From contig CBDFKQ010000003.1 in the NCBI GenBank assembly GCA_965248855.1, forward strand, positions 62,001-126,000: a stretch of DNA of 64,000 bases. The letters run 5' to 3'. This DNA is from CBDFKQ01 sp965248855. Its GTDB lineage: Bacteria > Bacteroidota > Bacteroidia > Cytophagales > 172606-1. The notes beneath the pieces were generated by a model. It was not told the origin of the DNA and searched no databases. It saw only the letters and a program-made list of their open reading frames with translations. Below, in pieces: positions 6,695 through 15,239 of this stretch. A program made the translations under genes and the position numbers. How positions within the stretch are numbered: the stretch's first letter is position 1; every line of letters begins with the position of its first letter.

Positions 6695-9600
6695 TTATTC
6701 TTTAATAATAACTTTGCCAGGTATGTTAAATTGACGAAGCTTCTTTTCAAAAAATCCTTTTGCTTTGGCTTCGTTTGTAATAATAATGAGTTCTCTAGCA
6801 GGATTAGTAGGATCAGAAATTATATTATAATATTTAATCATTTCCTTATTGATGTCATTAATTGCGGATTCTCTTACAAAATCAGGACAACTTGAACCTT
6901 CTATATATGGACTTTTATTAGGTTTTTCTATATATTTTGCTTCAATAATGGCTGATTCATTCATCTTCACTCCATCTAAATCCATTGTAGGACCGGCATT
7001 AATTGGAGGTCCCTTGAGTGTTACTCTTTTCTCAATCGCTGTACCCGTAATTCTTTTCTGATATTGAAATCTAATATTGTCTGGTCTATTAACAGGTGCA
7101 TCAGGCAAATTTTTATACCACGATTCAAATAGTGAAGCGTCCAGAATTTTTATTGGATTAACTACATAAGAATTACTAAAATCCTTTCCATCTCCCGGCA
7201 CATTATCCTTCCCATTTTCCCATTCCCCATCAATAAATTCATTGCCCTGGTTATCGTAAGTGATCTTTTCTTTAATAATTCCCTTTCCATCTTTAGCTAT
7301 AAGCCCATCCCTTGTTGTCCCGTTTCCGGTAATTTTACTTTTATACCAGTTATAGCCTTTACCTTTCCAGGCTTTTAGCCTTTGTGCACTTTTAACAAGG
7401 CTTGCTTTGTTGATTGCAAGTTTTATTGCAGGCAGCTTTTCAATAACAATACCTGCCAAAAATGAAATAGCCATCCCGTTAATCTGCCCACGCGAGTATG
7501 CTTTTATTTCAGGGTCTTTTTCTTCGCCAAAGGCAAGTTCTATGAGTTCGGTAAGGCCGCTCACCATCTCCTTTGCCGTTTCGCACATTACTTTGCCGTT
7601 GATGTCGCAGGCAGGCAGGTAATTACATAAATTATCACCCTTTTTATTAAACTTTTGCGGCTTATTTTTCAGGCAATCGCGGGTAAAACAAAAATTATTT
7701 TTTTGAAATTCTTTTAAACATTCTTCAACGGCTGTTTTGGCTTTTTTTGCAATGTCTTCTGCCTGGCTTACCACATCAAGGCCGGCAACTGCCGTGTTGA
7801 TGGTGCCTGCCCCAAAGAGGTAATCGTATTTTTCTTCGCCCTGTAAGCTCAGGAGTGAGGCTTCGTTTTTTGCATTTTCAAAGCTTGTAAGGCAGTTTAT
7901 ACTGCCAAAATAAACTTTGGCGATAAAATAAAAGGCCAGATATTTTACCTTGTCAATAGTGAGAAAGGCTTTGCTGCCTTCGAGGGCTTCCGTGTAAATG
8001 TGGCTGAAACATTCATCGGATAATTTGCTTTGGTAAAGGTCAATAGAGGTGATTTCCTGCTTATCATTTACTTTTAGGTAAAGCAGGAGCTTGTCACTCC
8101 CTGTTGAAAGTTCGTTTTTAAGGCTAGTGAGTCGGTCATCTTTATCATCGGGTCGCCGGATAAGGATTTTCATCCCAAAGCCTGATTGGGAAAGGGTATT
8201 ATTTAAATTTTCTTTATCTTCGGAAGCAAGTATATTTTTCGGGTCAATTACATATTGATAAGCAGAAACATCCATCTTATCCATTACTGAGCAGACATTT
8301 TCTTTGTTTTTTGTCCATTGCCCTGCATCAACTTTCTCTTCTATTTTATCGGTTTCTGATTTTAGTTTAGGTTTTACCGTATTTTCTAAATCTTTGTAGA
8401 AATCGGGATATTTTTCCAACACCATTTTTGTAAACGGCCTTTCATTTTTTTTCTCGATTTTTAATTCATTGTCAATGGATACCAGTATGCTTTTTAGTTC
8501 TTCATTACTTTTATCCTGCAAACATACAGGAAGGTTTAATCTGAAATTATTTTCTTCATCGGCAGGGCCACGTGTTTTGCTGTTCCGTTCATTTTCAGGG
8601 ATTTTTAAATAGACTTCTATTTCTTTTTCAAATCCCTGCAATATTTCTTCTACTGCTTTTTCTTTTATCAGCCCTAATGATAACCATAGACCTTTGCCTA
8701 AATATTGGCTCATTTTAGTTAAGGCAGGTGTTGCTTCTTTTATTTTATCTTTTATATTTTTAATTAATGTTACATCTGTTGGTTTGCTTTTAAGATTCGC
8801 TTTGGCTGCCGTCAGTTCTTTTTGGGTTTGGGTGAATTTGTCTTTTTCTGCTTTGGTTAAAACAAGTGTATTGCCAATGGTTTCTTGTGTTACGCTTTCT
8901 ATGGTTTCTATCCACCTGATGAGTGTTGGGGCTGAAGCGGTATCAATGCCTTTCAGCTCCTGTACCAATGTTTTTAAATCCCCTTTAAGTTCCAGTTTGT
9001 TTTGATGCGCTAATGGGTCGTTGGTATTTTTAACATAATCTGCCCCTTTGCTTACTGAAGTTATTTTACCCGCACCTACTATTTTATTTTGGTCAATAAA
9101 TACGTTGTCGAGGTAAACTTCAAATGCGGCTCCTGCCAAAAAATCAATATATACCTTGCCCAGGCCTTTGTAATAGCCATTGCCCAGGTTTACTACATTC
9201 AGCAGCATCACATCCATGTCGCTTGCTTTTACTATTGTACCGTTGATGCCATCAAGCAATGGCTTTGTAAAATCTGCTTTAGCGGTGGATGGATCTGTCG
9301 GGTTGCAGTTTACCACCCTTTTAACAGGTGTTTTAAAAGTTATTATACTACTGTAATTCCCGTAAAAACCGTTTTTCTTTCCCTGTATGCGGGTTTCATA
9401 TTCGGTACCGGGTTCTAAAGTATTTACTGTTACCTCGCTCGTAGTGCTTTCGGCAATGCCCCATTGCCCATCCGGTGAGGATGTTTTTTTGAATGTTATT
9501 TTATAAGAATCAAATATATCCGGTTCCAGCTTCCAGTGCATGCGGCCAACTCTTTCATTTACTCCTTCGGCATTAAACTCTTTTACCAGTCCGATATCCT

Positions 9601-10498
9601 GTAAGTTTTCCCCACCGTATGTAAAAGTGCAGACTTCCGAGTATCCGTTGTTGCGGAAATCATCTTTGCCTCCTTTATCTATAGCTTGCACGCGCCATAC
9701 GTATTGCATGTTCTCAAGCAGTTGCGGTTCGGCAGGTCCGTAAATAATTTGGGGAAGGTCGGTTGTGGTTGTGAAAACAGGTGGTTGTGACAGGGCTATA
9801 TCATTTGGGTTTTTGCCCGGTACTCTGTTTTCAAATAGTTGGAATATATATTCGGTGCTGTTTGCTGAGTTGGGTGAAGAGGTATTGCGGGGCAGCCAGG
9901 TGAAAACAATTTGCTGCGGCTCCTTTTTTATAATCCTGCTTCCGCAGGCAGGTTGGTTAATTAAGGGAGGTTCGTTTTTGGCTAAATAATAAAACGAGCA
10001 ACCCACATTGGATATTTGTACATTTTGCCTGTGATAATCATAAGCGGTTACACATATTTGAAAGCTGCCTTCAGGCAATGACTTTGTTCTTTCATACAGG
10101 CTTCTGTCGTATCCCACAAAATCAAGGTAGCGGCTGTCAAGGTAATCTGCCAGGTCTGCTCCTGTTATGGTGGTGGGTATGCCGGGAGCAAGTGTTAATG
10201 GTGGCGGGTTGTATGACCTGCTTGTGATCATTATGGTTTTCCCATCCAAAATAATAGAGAAACGAAGCCTGAGCTGGTAACTTGTCTGGCTGATATCTTT
10301 TTGCAAAAGTATTACTCTGAATTTTTCACTGCCAGGCTGAGCGTAATCTGTTAAATAAGTTGAATAAGGGGGAACGAGTTGTACGCTGCTTTGCACCGGA
10401 TAAAAGCCTTGAGCTTTTATAACTTTAGCATTAAAAAATAACAGCAATGAAATAAGTATTACATGCCATAATTTATTCTTTGTAATCTTTTTATTCAT
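6695..10498 (-). CDS. Large secreted polymorphic toxin: TANFOR/FN3 N-terminus, Tox-REase-5-like C-terminus
   Basis: 1,267 residues. Residues 1-30 are a Sec signal peptide ending K-A-Q. Residues about 30-300 match the layout of TANFOR-domain Bacteroidota proteins (S-S-V-Q-L-V-P-P-Y-S-T-Y-L-T-D; later M-Q-Y-V-W-R-V-Q-A). About 305-390 is a fibronectin III-like unit (L-E-P-G-T-E-Y-E-T-R-I). A long charged helical middle and a hydrophobic stretch (A-I-S-F-L-A-G-I-V-I) follow. The last ~130 residues carry D-L-D-G-V then I-I-E-A-K-Y near 1173-1189, the D...ExK core of restriction-fold toxins, closest to Tox-REase-5. An immunity gene follows by one base. The family usually targets DNA. How it is exported is not shown; type IX secretion is a reasonable guess. 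Confidence 0.75.
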   Translation of the reverse strand: MNKKITKNKLWHVILISLLLFFNAKVIKAQGFYPVQSSVQLVPPYSTYLTDYAQPGSEKFRVILLQKDISQTSYQLRLRFSIILDGKTIMITSRSYNPPPLTLAPGIPTTITGADLADYLDSRYLDFVGYDRSLYERTKSLPEGSFQICVTAYDYHRQNVQISNVGCSFYYLAKNEPPLINQPACGSRIIKKEPQQIVFTWLPRNTSSPNSANSTEYIFQLFENRVPGKNPNDIALSQPPVFTTTTDLPQIIYGPAEPQLLENMQYVWRVQAIDKGGKDDFRNNGYSEVCTFTYGGENLQDIGLVKEFNAEGVNERVGRMHWKLEPDIFDSYKITFKKTSSPDGQWGIAESTTSEVTVNTLEPGTEYETRIQGKKNGFYGNYSSIITFKTPVKRVVNCNPTDPSTAKADFTKPLLDGINGTIVKASDMDVMLLNVVNLGNGYYKGLGKVYIDFLAGAAFEVYLDNVFIDQNKIVGAGKITSVSKGADYVKNTNDPLAHQNKLELKGDLKTLVQELKGIDTASAPTLIRWIETIESVTQETIGNTLVLTKAEKDKFTQTQKELTAAKANLKSKPTDVTLIKNIKDKIKEATPALTKMSQYLGKGLWLSLGLIKEKAVEEILQGFEKEIEVYLKIPENERNSKTRGPADEENNFRLNLPVCLQDKSNEELKSILVSIDNELKIEKKNERPFTKMVLEKYPDFYKDLENTVKPKLKSETDKIEEKVDAGQWTKNKENVCSVMDKMDVSAYQYVIDPKNILASEDKENLNNTLSQSGFGMKILIRRPDDKDDRLTSLKNELSTGSDKLLLYLKVNDKQEITSIDLYQSKLSDECFSHIYTEALEGSKAFLTIDKVKYLAFYFIAKVYFGSINCLTSFENAKNEASLLSLQGEEKYDYLFGAGTINTAVAGLDVVSQAEDIAKKAKTAVEECLKEFQKNNFCFTRDCLKNKPQKFNKKGDNLCNYLPACDINGKVMCETAKEMVSGLTELIELAFGEEKDPEIKAYSRGQINGMAISFLAGIVIEKLPAIKLAINKASLVKSAQRLKAWKGKGYNWYKSKITGNGTTRDGLIAKDGKGIIKEKITYDNQGNEFIDGEWENGKDNVPGDGKDFSNSYVVNPIKILDASLFESWYKNLPDAPVNRPDNIRFQYQKRITGTAIEKRVTLKGPPINAGPTMDLDGVKMNESAIIEAKYIEKPNKSPYIEGSSCPDFVRESAINDINKEMIKYYNIISDPTNPARELIIITNEAKAKGFFEKKLRQFNIPGKVIIKE

Positions 10499-10527
10499 TG
10501 TTGAAGGTTTTGTGGCCTGTTAAGTAT

Positions 10528-10610
10528 GATCACGGATTTTTAAAGATTACTCTGATTACACTGATTAAAATCCGTGTAATCAGAGTAATCCCTTTTTAAA
10601 TCTGTGATTC
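10528..10610. repeat. Long imperfect hairpin upstream of the toxin gene (MITE/REP-like)
   Basis: The arm 10528-10561 (GATCACGGATTTTTAAAGAT continuing TACTCTGATTACAC) is almost the perfect complement of 10574-10610, with a loop of about 12 bases and one or two mismatches. This is far longer than a terminator stem, and there is no following T-tract. It lies in the 170-base gap before the toxin start, between it and the sorting-domain fragment. It resembles non-autonomous repeats of many Bacteroidota genomes. Confidence 0.75.
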
Positions 10611-10671
10611 TAACATTTTTTCTTTTTATCTTTCTTCTATTGTCTCTACTCTCTTGTCTCACTACTCAATA

Positions 10672-10941
10672 CTATTTATTAACAATCATCTTCAATTCCT
10701 TAGCATCATTTTCTGTTACTATCCTTACTAAAAAAGCTCCTGATTGTAAATCTTGCAGTTTAATAGCTTCATTTATTTCTTTAATATCTTCCCAGTTTTT
10801 CCTGTACACTTCATCGCCTTTCATATTATAAATTAAAATGATTAATGCCTGAGATTTGATCAGGCCTACTTTCACCGAAACTCCCCTGCATTGGGGTTGG
10901 GTGTGATACTGAAAACTTCTATCGGCCTCACTCAACGACAT
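10672..10941 (-). pseudogene. Orphan type IX secretion C-terminal sorting domain fragment
   Basis: 89 residues. Residues about 30-89 have the pattern of a type A T9SS sorting domain: L-I-I-L-I-Y-N-M-K-G-D-E-V-Y, then L-Q-D-L-Q-S-G-A-F-L-V-R-I, and a basic end L-K-M-I-V-N-K. The usual upstream P-N-P motif and any passenger domain are missing, and the first 25 residues look unlike the family and lack a signal peptide. It is therefore probably the 3' remnant of a T9SS cargo gene, possibly one displaced when the toxin locus arrived. A functional small protein cannot be excluded. Confidence 0.55.
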
Positions 10942-10987
10942 CTACTTATCTTGGACATTAAGCCTTATAAATTTATAGGTAATTCAA

Positions 10988-12232
10988 TCAGCACATCTTT
11001 TCGGCCAATTCTAAAAAGCCAAGAGAACAGACTTTATTAATTTTAAATATTTGTTCCTCAATTAAAGAACTTTCATCTTTCCAAGTTACAAGACTTTCAA
11101 GAATAGTGATGGAAGGCTCCAAAACAAGAACTCCCATGGTTGACAAAACTCCTTTTATTTTATGAGCTATTCTGCCGGTATCATCAAAATTCCACACATG
11201 GCCGGCTTCTTTCAATTCTATTAAATGTAGTGGTAACTGTTCCAGAAAAACTTTTATAATGTTTTTGATGAAATTTTCATTACCATTAGAAATTTCATAT
11301 AAATAAGTCAAATCAGTCGTCTCAAGATTTAAATAATTTTTATTCCAATCATAATTGATTGACGTGCCTAAGAATTTAGAAGAAATGTACTTAAAAATTG
11401 TATGTTGCAACTTCACAGGGTTAAAAGGCTTCATTATATACTCATCAAACCCTGCTTTGTTATATTCGTTAAAATTAGAAAACTCCATGGAAGTTAAAGC
11501 TATAATAGGTACATCCGAAAAGGGCTTGTTTAAATTTTGTCTGATATATTTACACGCATCATATCCATCAATTCCGGGCATTTGCAAATCCATTAAAATT
11601 AAATCGTATATATTTGAGCCGGCCATAATTATAGCTTCGTTTCCATTATCTGCAGTTTCAGCTTTAATATTCCAATGTTCTAAAAATTTTGATGTAACCA
11701 ACTGATTTATCTTACTATCTTCAACGATGAGGACTTTGGCAAATGCCCGGTCTAAAATATCTATTTCTTCTTCATAAAGAGAATTAAACCGGTTGGATTT
11801 AAAAATACTTAAATAACCTTCGGACAATGGGCTATCTTGAGAAATATTAATTCCAATCACTTTAAAACCTATTATTCTTTCATTTTCAATCATCAAAATA
11901 CTTCGAAGGGCAACCCATTGCTCCTTCATATCTTTTGTAGAATATCTGAAGGTTAAATAACTGTCCGGAATCTTATCCTTGAATTGAGTTAAATAAAAAT
12001 TAGTAACCTTATCCAAATCTTTCGTATAGATAAACTCGGTAAAATGCCTGTTTTGAATTTCAGAAAATTTATATCCCGGCCTTTCAAGTGTAAAAGAATT
12101 ATAATTGGTTATAAATCCTCCGGTATTAAAATACAAAATAAAATCCGGCTGATACTCTGAATTTGAGTAATGAAATGTTGATGAAAACGGTGATTCGGTG
12201 GACTTGTTTGGCTCTTGTAAATTATTCTTCAT
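10988..12232 (-). CDS. PAS - response regulator receiver - HPt multidomain signalling protein
   Basis: 414 residues. Residues about 28-130 are PAS-like. Residues about 165-285 are a receiver domain: V-L-I-V-E-D-S, the phospho-acceptor Asp in L-I-L-M-D-L-Q-M-P-G-I-D-G near 214, and the K-P-F-N signature. Residues about 305-410 are an HPt domain with the likely phosphohistidine in R-I-A-H-K-I-K-G-V-L-S-T-M-G near 355. No HisKA or ATPase is present, so it must receive phosphate from a separate kinase and pass it between its two sites. No DNA-binding output. It lies upstream of the toxin locus on the same strand, but a functional link is not shown. Confidence 0.85.
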   Translation of the reverse strand: MKNNLQEPNKSTESPFSSTFHYSNSEYQPDFILYFNTGGFITNYNSFTLERPGYKFSEIQNRHFTEFIYTKDLDKVTNFYLTQFKDKIPDSYLTFRYSTKDMKEQWVALRSILMIENERIIGFKVIGINISQDSPLSEGYLSIFKSNRFNSLYEEEIDILDRAFAKVLIVEDSKINQLVTSKFLEHWNIKAETADNGNEAIIMAGSNIYDLILMDLQMPGIDGYDACKYIRQNLNKPFSDVPIIALTSMEFSNFNEYNKAGFDEYIMKPFNPVKLQHTIFKYISSKFLGTSINYDWNKNYLNLETTDLTYLYEISNGNENFIKNIIKVFLEQLPLHLIELKEAGHVWNFDDTGRIAHKIKGVLSTMGVLVLEPSITILESLVTWKDESSLIEEQIFKINKVCSLGFLELAEKMC

Positions 12233-12660
12233 ACTATAGCTGATAGTATATTAAAATCTTAATAATAGGCTGAAGCCAAAAACTTATTAGCAAAAAAAAA
12301 CTAGTTATAGACTATAATACAACTGTAAAATACATAATTATTACAAAAAAAGGAATTGTCGGCATTTTAAAAGACATATAAAATTGAAATCTTAATTAAA
12401 AAGAAACCAATGATGTAATGTAAATCATTTAATCAGATAATAATATTTAAATTGTAATGATTTCTGTTTAAAAAGTACATTAAGTTATTTCTGTTAAAAA
12501 GATTATAATGTATGTATTAAAATAATGCATTTTCTTATGAAAGATTAATTCAAATGAACATACAGTGTAAGTAGGGAGATAATATAGGTTTTAAAAAGAC
12601 ATGGCATAGACCTAAATTTGTTTTATAAAAATCAATAATTTAAAACTTTAAAACAAAATT
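12233..12660. other. Long AT-rich intergenic region between divergent genes
   Basis: It separates a minus-strand signalling gene from a plus-strand lipoprotein gene, so it should hold both promoters. No repeat, RNA gene or clear TAnnTTTG box with a good partner was found. Confidence 0.4.
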
Positions 12661-12840
12661 ATGAAAAAACTATCTATGCTTAGTATTTTAGCCGTATTAT
12701 TATTTTCAATATCATCTTGTAAAAAAGACAATGTTGAACCTCAAAAAAGCAACACAGTTAATCAATTAAACATCCAAAAACCTTCCGTTAATAACAAGGT
12801 AGAAGATTTTGGGCCGGTTCCAAACCCGGGAGGGAGGTAG
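12661..12840 (+). CDS. Small lipoprotein, 59 residues
   Basis: Residues 1-20 are a clear lipoprotein signal, with the lipobox ending I-S-S-C. The mature part is about 40 residues, polar, and ends in G-P-V-P-N-P-G-G-R. It has its own terminator-like hairpin at 12848-12902, which supports a real transcription unit. Short Pro/Gly-tailed lipoproteins of this kind are common in Bacteroidota but have no known function. Confidence 0.6.
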   Translation: MKKLSMLSILAVLLFSISSCKKDNVEPQKSNTVNQLNIQKPSVNNKVEDFGPVPNPGGR

Positions 12841-12847
12841 ATAAAAT

Positions 12848-12902
12848 AATTTTAAAGCCTGTGCCATCTAATTAGTTAATTCAACATGGGCTTTAAAATT
12901 TT
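12848..12902 (+). terminator. Terminator-like hairpin after the small lipoprotein gene
   Basis: AATTTTAAAGCC (12848-12859) pairs with GGGCTTTAAAATT (12888-12900) around a 28-base loop, followed by a short T run. It starts eight bases after the stop codon at 12840. Confidence 0.6.
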
Positions 12903-13100
12903 AATGATGTAACAATACAAAGAACATATTATCGAAAATAATCAATAAACGTATTTTACTTAAGTAAATTTATTAAATTACTTACACCTCTTTATTAAAA
13001 TTAGTTTTTTATATGGAAATAACTAGTGAAATTTAATAGATGTCTGATTCTATTAAACTTAATTCAATAAATTGCAGGATATACAATCCTTTCAATTTAT

Positions 13101-14846
13101 ATGAAAAAAACTTTTAAATATTTTTTTATTCTTCATATCTTATTTTTTTACTATTCGGATGCCTATCCACAAGAAAAAAAAGATAGCCTGATAACGGCCA
13201 TTCAATCATCAAAGACCGACACCATAAAAATCCGGCTTTTAATTCAATTAGGTTTTGAAGAAACCAATTCAAATCCAATTAATGCAGAGCAACATATAAA
13301 CGAGGCTTGCAATCTTTCTAAAAAGATTAACTATTTAAAAGGCACTGCCCTAGGCTACATTGCAATGGGTGAATTAAGCATTAAGCAGGGTAATTATCTC
13401 AAAGCTTATGAACAATCACTTAATGCCTTGCAATTGTTTGAAAAGCTGAAAGATAAAAAGGAAATGGCTCATTGCTTAAATCAATTAGCAGTGATTTTTT
13501 ATTTTCAGGGTAATCTCAATAAGGCATTAGAATTCTATTTCGCAGCACTTAATCTATCCAGGGAAGTAAAAAATTTGAAAATGGAAGCCATCTGCCTTAA
13601 TAACATCGGTATCATTTTCCATTCTCAAAATCAACCGGCAAAAGCGATTAGTTATTATAGGATGGCACTTAAAATTTTTAATACTGTTCATCTTCTAAAC
13701 GGGGTGGCCGAATGTTATAATTATATCGGATGGACTTACTTGGCTGAAAAAAAATATGATACTGCCTTAGCTTATTTTTTTAAGGCTATTAACATTTTCG
13801 AGAAGCAGAATGACAAACTGAATAAATCAAGAAATTTGGGCAGCATCAGTGAAGTATACCTACAAATAAATAAAAACGAATTGGCACTCAGCTATGCCTT
13901 GCAATCTTTAAAAATAAAAAAAGAGCTGGGTTATAAATATGATATTGCATCAGCATTGACCGGCATAGCCCAAATTCATACCAAATTAAAAAACTTTAAA
14001 AAGGCAATTGAATCCGGTGGAGAAGCTTATCAAACTTTTTTGGAAATAAACAATAAGGATGGTATGCGCGAAAGCAGCTTGGCATTATCCTCGGCTTATG
14101 AAGGCAAAAATGATATTGCCCTTGCTTTTAAATATTACAAGGCTTCAATGGCAATGAAAGACAGTTTATTTGGAGTGGAAAAAACTGATTTGGTTAATAA
14201 AATTGAGTCTAAATTTGCCCTAAAAGAAAAGGAAAATGAAATTAAACTTTTACAAAAAGACCGCAAATTAAGTGATGCATACATTGAAAAGAAAAAGCTT
14301 CAATATGCGCTTCTTGTAAGCGGTACAGTATTTTTATCCTTAATAATTATTATTTTATCACTTGGTTTTTATAAGGCACGAAGTGTAAACAATATATTAA
14401 AATCGCAGGCAATAAAAATCCGGGAAGCAAATACGCTACTTGAAAGCAAAAACGACGAACTACAACAAAAAGGCGATGAACTTAAGATAAAAAGCGATGA
14501 ACTCGAAATAAAAAATGATTTATTGGAAAAGAAAAATGAGGAACTTTATGTTCTTAATAATTTTCTGGATGAAAGGGTAAAAGAAAAAACGAAACAGTAT
14601 TTGGATTTGAGTCAACGGTTGATTCAATATCATTACGCCAATTCTCAAAAACTTAAACACTCGCTACATGATATCTTAACTTTTATTAAAATGTGCGTTA
14701 AGTTACCCGATGAAACGAAAATAATTACTATCAGGCAGGATATTATCAAATACATAATCGGCAGCGCAAACAATATTGACAACATGATCATTGATATTTT
14801 TGAGACTCTTAGAAGCACAGGTGATTTGGGGAAGGCTGAGGAATAA
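13101..14846 (+). CDS. TPR sensor-like membrane protein lacking a kinase ATPase domain
   Basis: 581 residues: signal peptide 1-23, seven or eight TPR-type repeats over about 50-370 (for example L-N-N-I-G-I-I-F-H-S-Q, Y-N-Y-I-G-W-T-Y-L-A), a membrane helix near 400-422, then a long coiled coil with E-L/K-repeats. The C-terminal ~65 residues (K-L-K-H-S-L-H-D-I-L-T-F-I-K) resemble the dimerisation helices of Bacteroidota histidine kinases, but the frame then stops: there is no HATPase_c. It probably acts as a periplasmic TPR sensor or scaffold rather than a kinase; the neighbouring PAS-REC-HPt protein is a possible partner. Confidence 0.75.
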   Translation: MKKTFKYFFILHILFFYYSDAYPQEKKDSLITAIQSSKTDTIKIRLLIQLGFEETNSNPINAEQHINEACNLSKKINYLKGTALGYIAMGELSIKQGNYLKAYEQSLNALQLFEKLKDKKEMAHCLNQLAVIFYFQGNLNKALEFYFAALNLSREVKNLKMEAICLNNIGIIFHSQNQPAKAISYYRMALKIFNTVHLLNGVAECYNYIGWTYLAEKKYDTALAYFFKAINIFEKQNDKLNKSRNLGSISEVYLQINKNELALSYALQSLKIKKELGYKYDIASALTGIAQIHTKLKNFKKAIESGGEAYQTFLEINNKDGMRESSLALSSAYEGKNDIALAFKYYKASMAMKDSLFGVEKTDLVNKIESKFALKEKENEIKLLQKDRKLSDAYIEKKKLQYALLVSGTVFLSLIIIILSLGFYKARSVNNILKSQAIKIREANTLLESKNDELQQKGDELKIKSDELEIKNDLLEKKNEELYVLNNFLDERVKEKTKQYLDLSQRLIQYHYANSQKLKHSLHDILTFIKMCVKLPDETKIITIRQDIIKYIIGSANNIDNMIIDIFETLRSTGDLGKAEE

Positions 14847-15239
14847 TAGAATTCCATTATTTACACCCTCCCGGGAAAATAAATAATTTTTAAAGATAGC
14901 TTCCCTAATTTCTGAGCAAGAATAAATCTTTAAAAAAAATTGGTAAGTCAAGGTATTTTTTCGGAGGATTTAATTGACAACGACGAAGATATTAGGATAC
15001 CAAAATATAAAGTAACATATTTAATTCTATAGGGGCGATTCTATTACTTTGACAGTATAAATAATATAATAAATGTAACCCTCCGGCACAAAATGTTAAT
15101 GCAATGAGTACTTAAGTTTAAAAAAATCATCTAAACGTAAAAAATAGAGCTTTAAAAATATTTTATAACCACAGTTGCTAAAATATTTTTATAAATTTGA
15201 GCCGCTTATTTATTTTCAGATTTTTAATTGAAACAAATT
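14847..15239. other. Intergenic region before pgi
   Basis: No gene supported. A possible -7 promoter element TAAATTTG at 15192-15199 lies 41 bases before the pgi ATG; I found no well-placed -33 partner. Confidence 0.35.

Noticed and set aside
8694..9005. Antisense frames of 60-110 codons inside the large toxin gene
   Set aside because: They are shadows of the 1,267-codon minus-strand gene.
14645..14951. Minus-strand frames overlapping the end of the TPR sensor gene
   Set aside because: They are antisense to a well-supported coding region and lack protein-like patterns.
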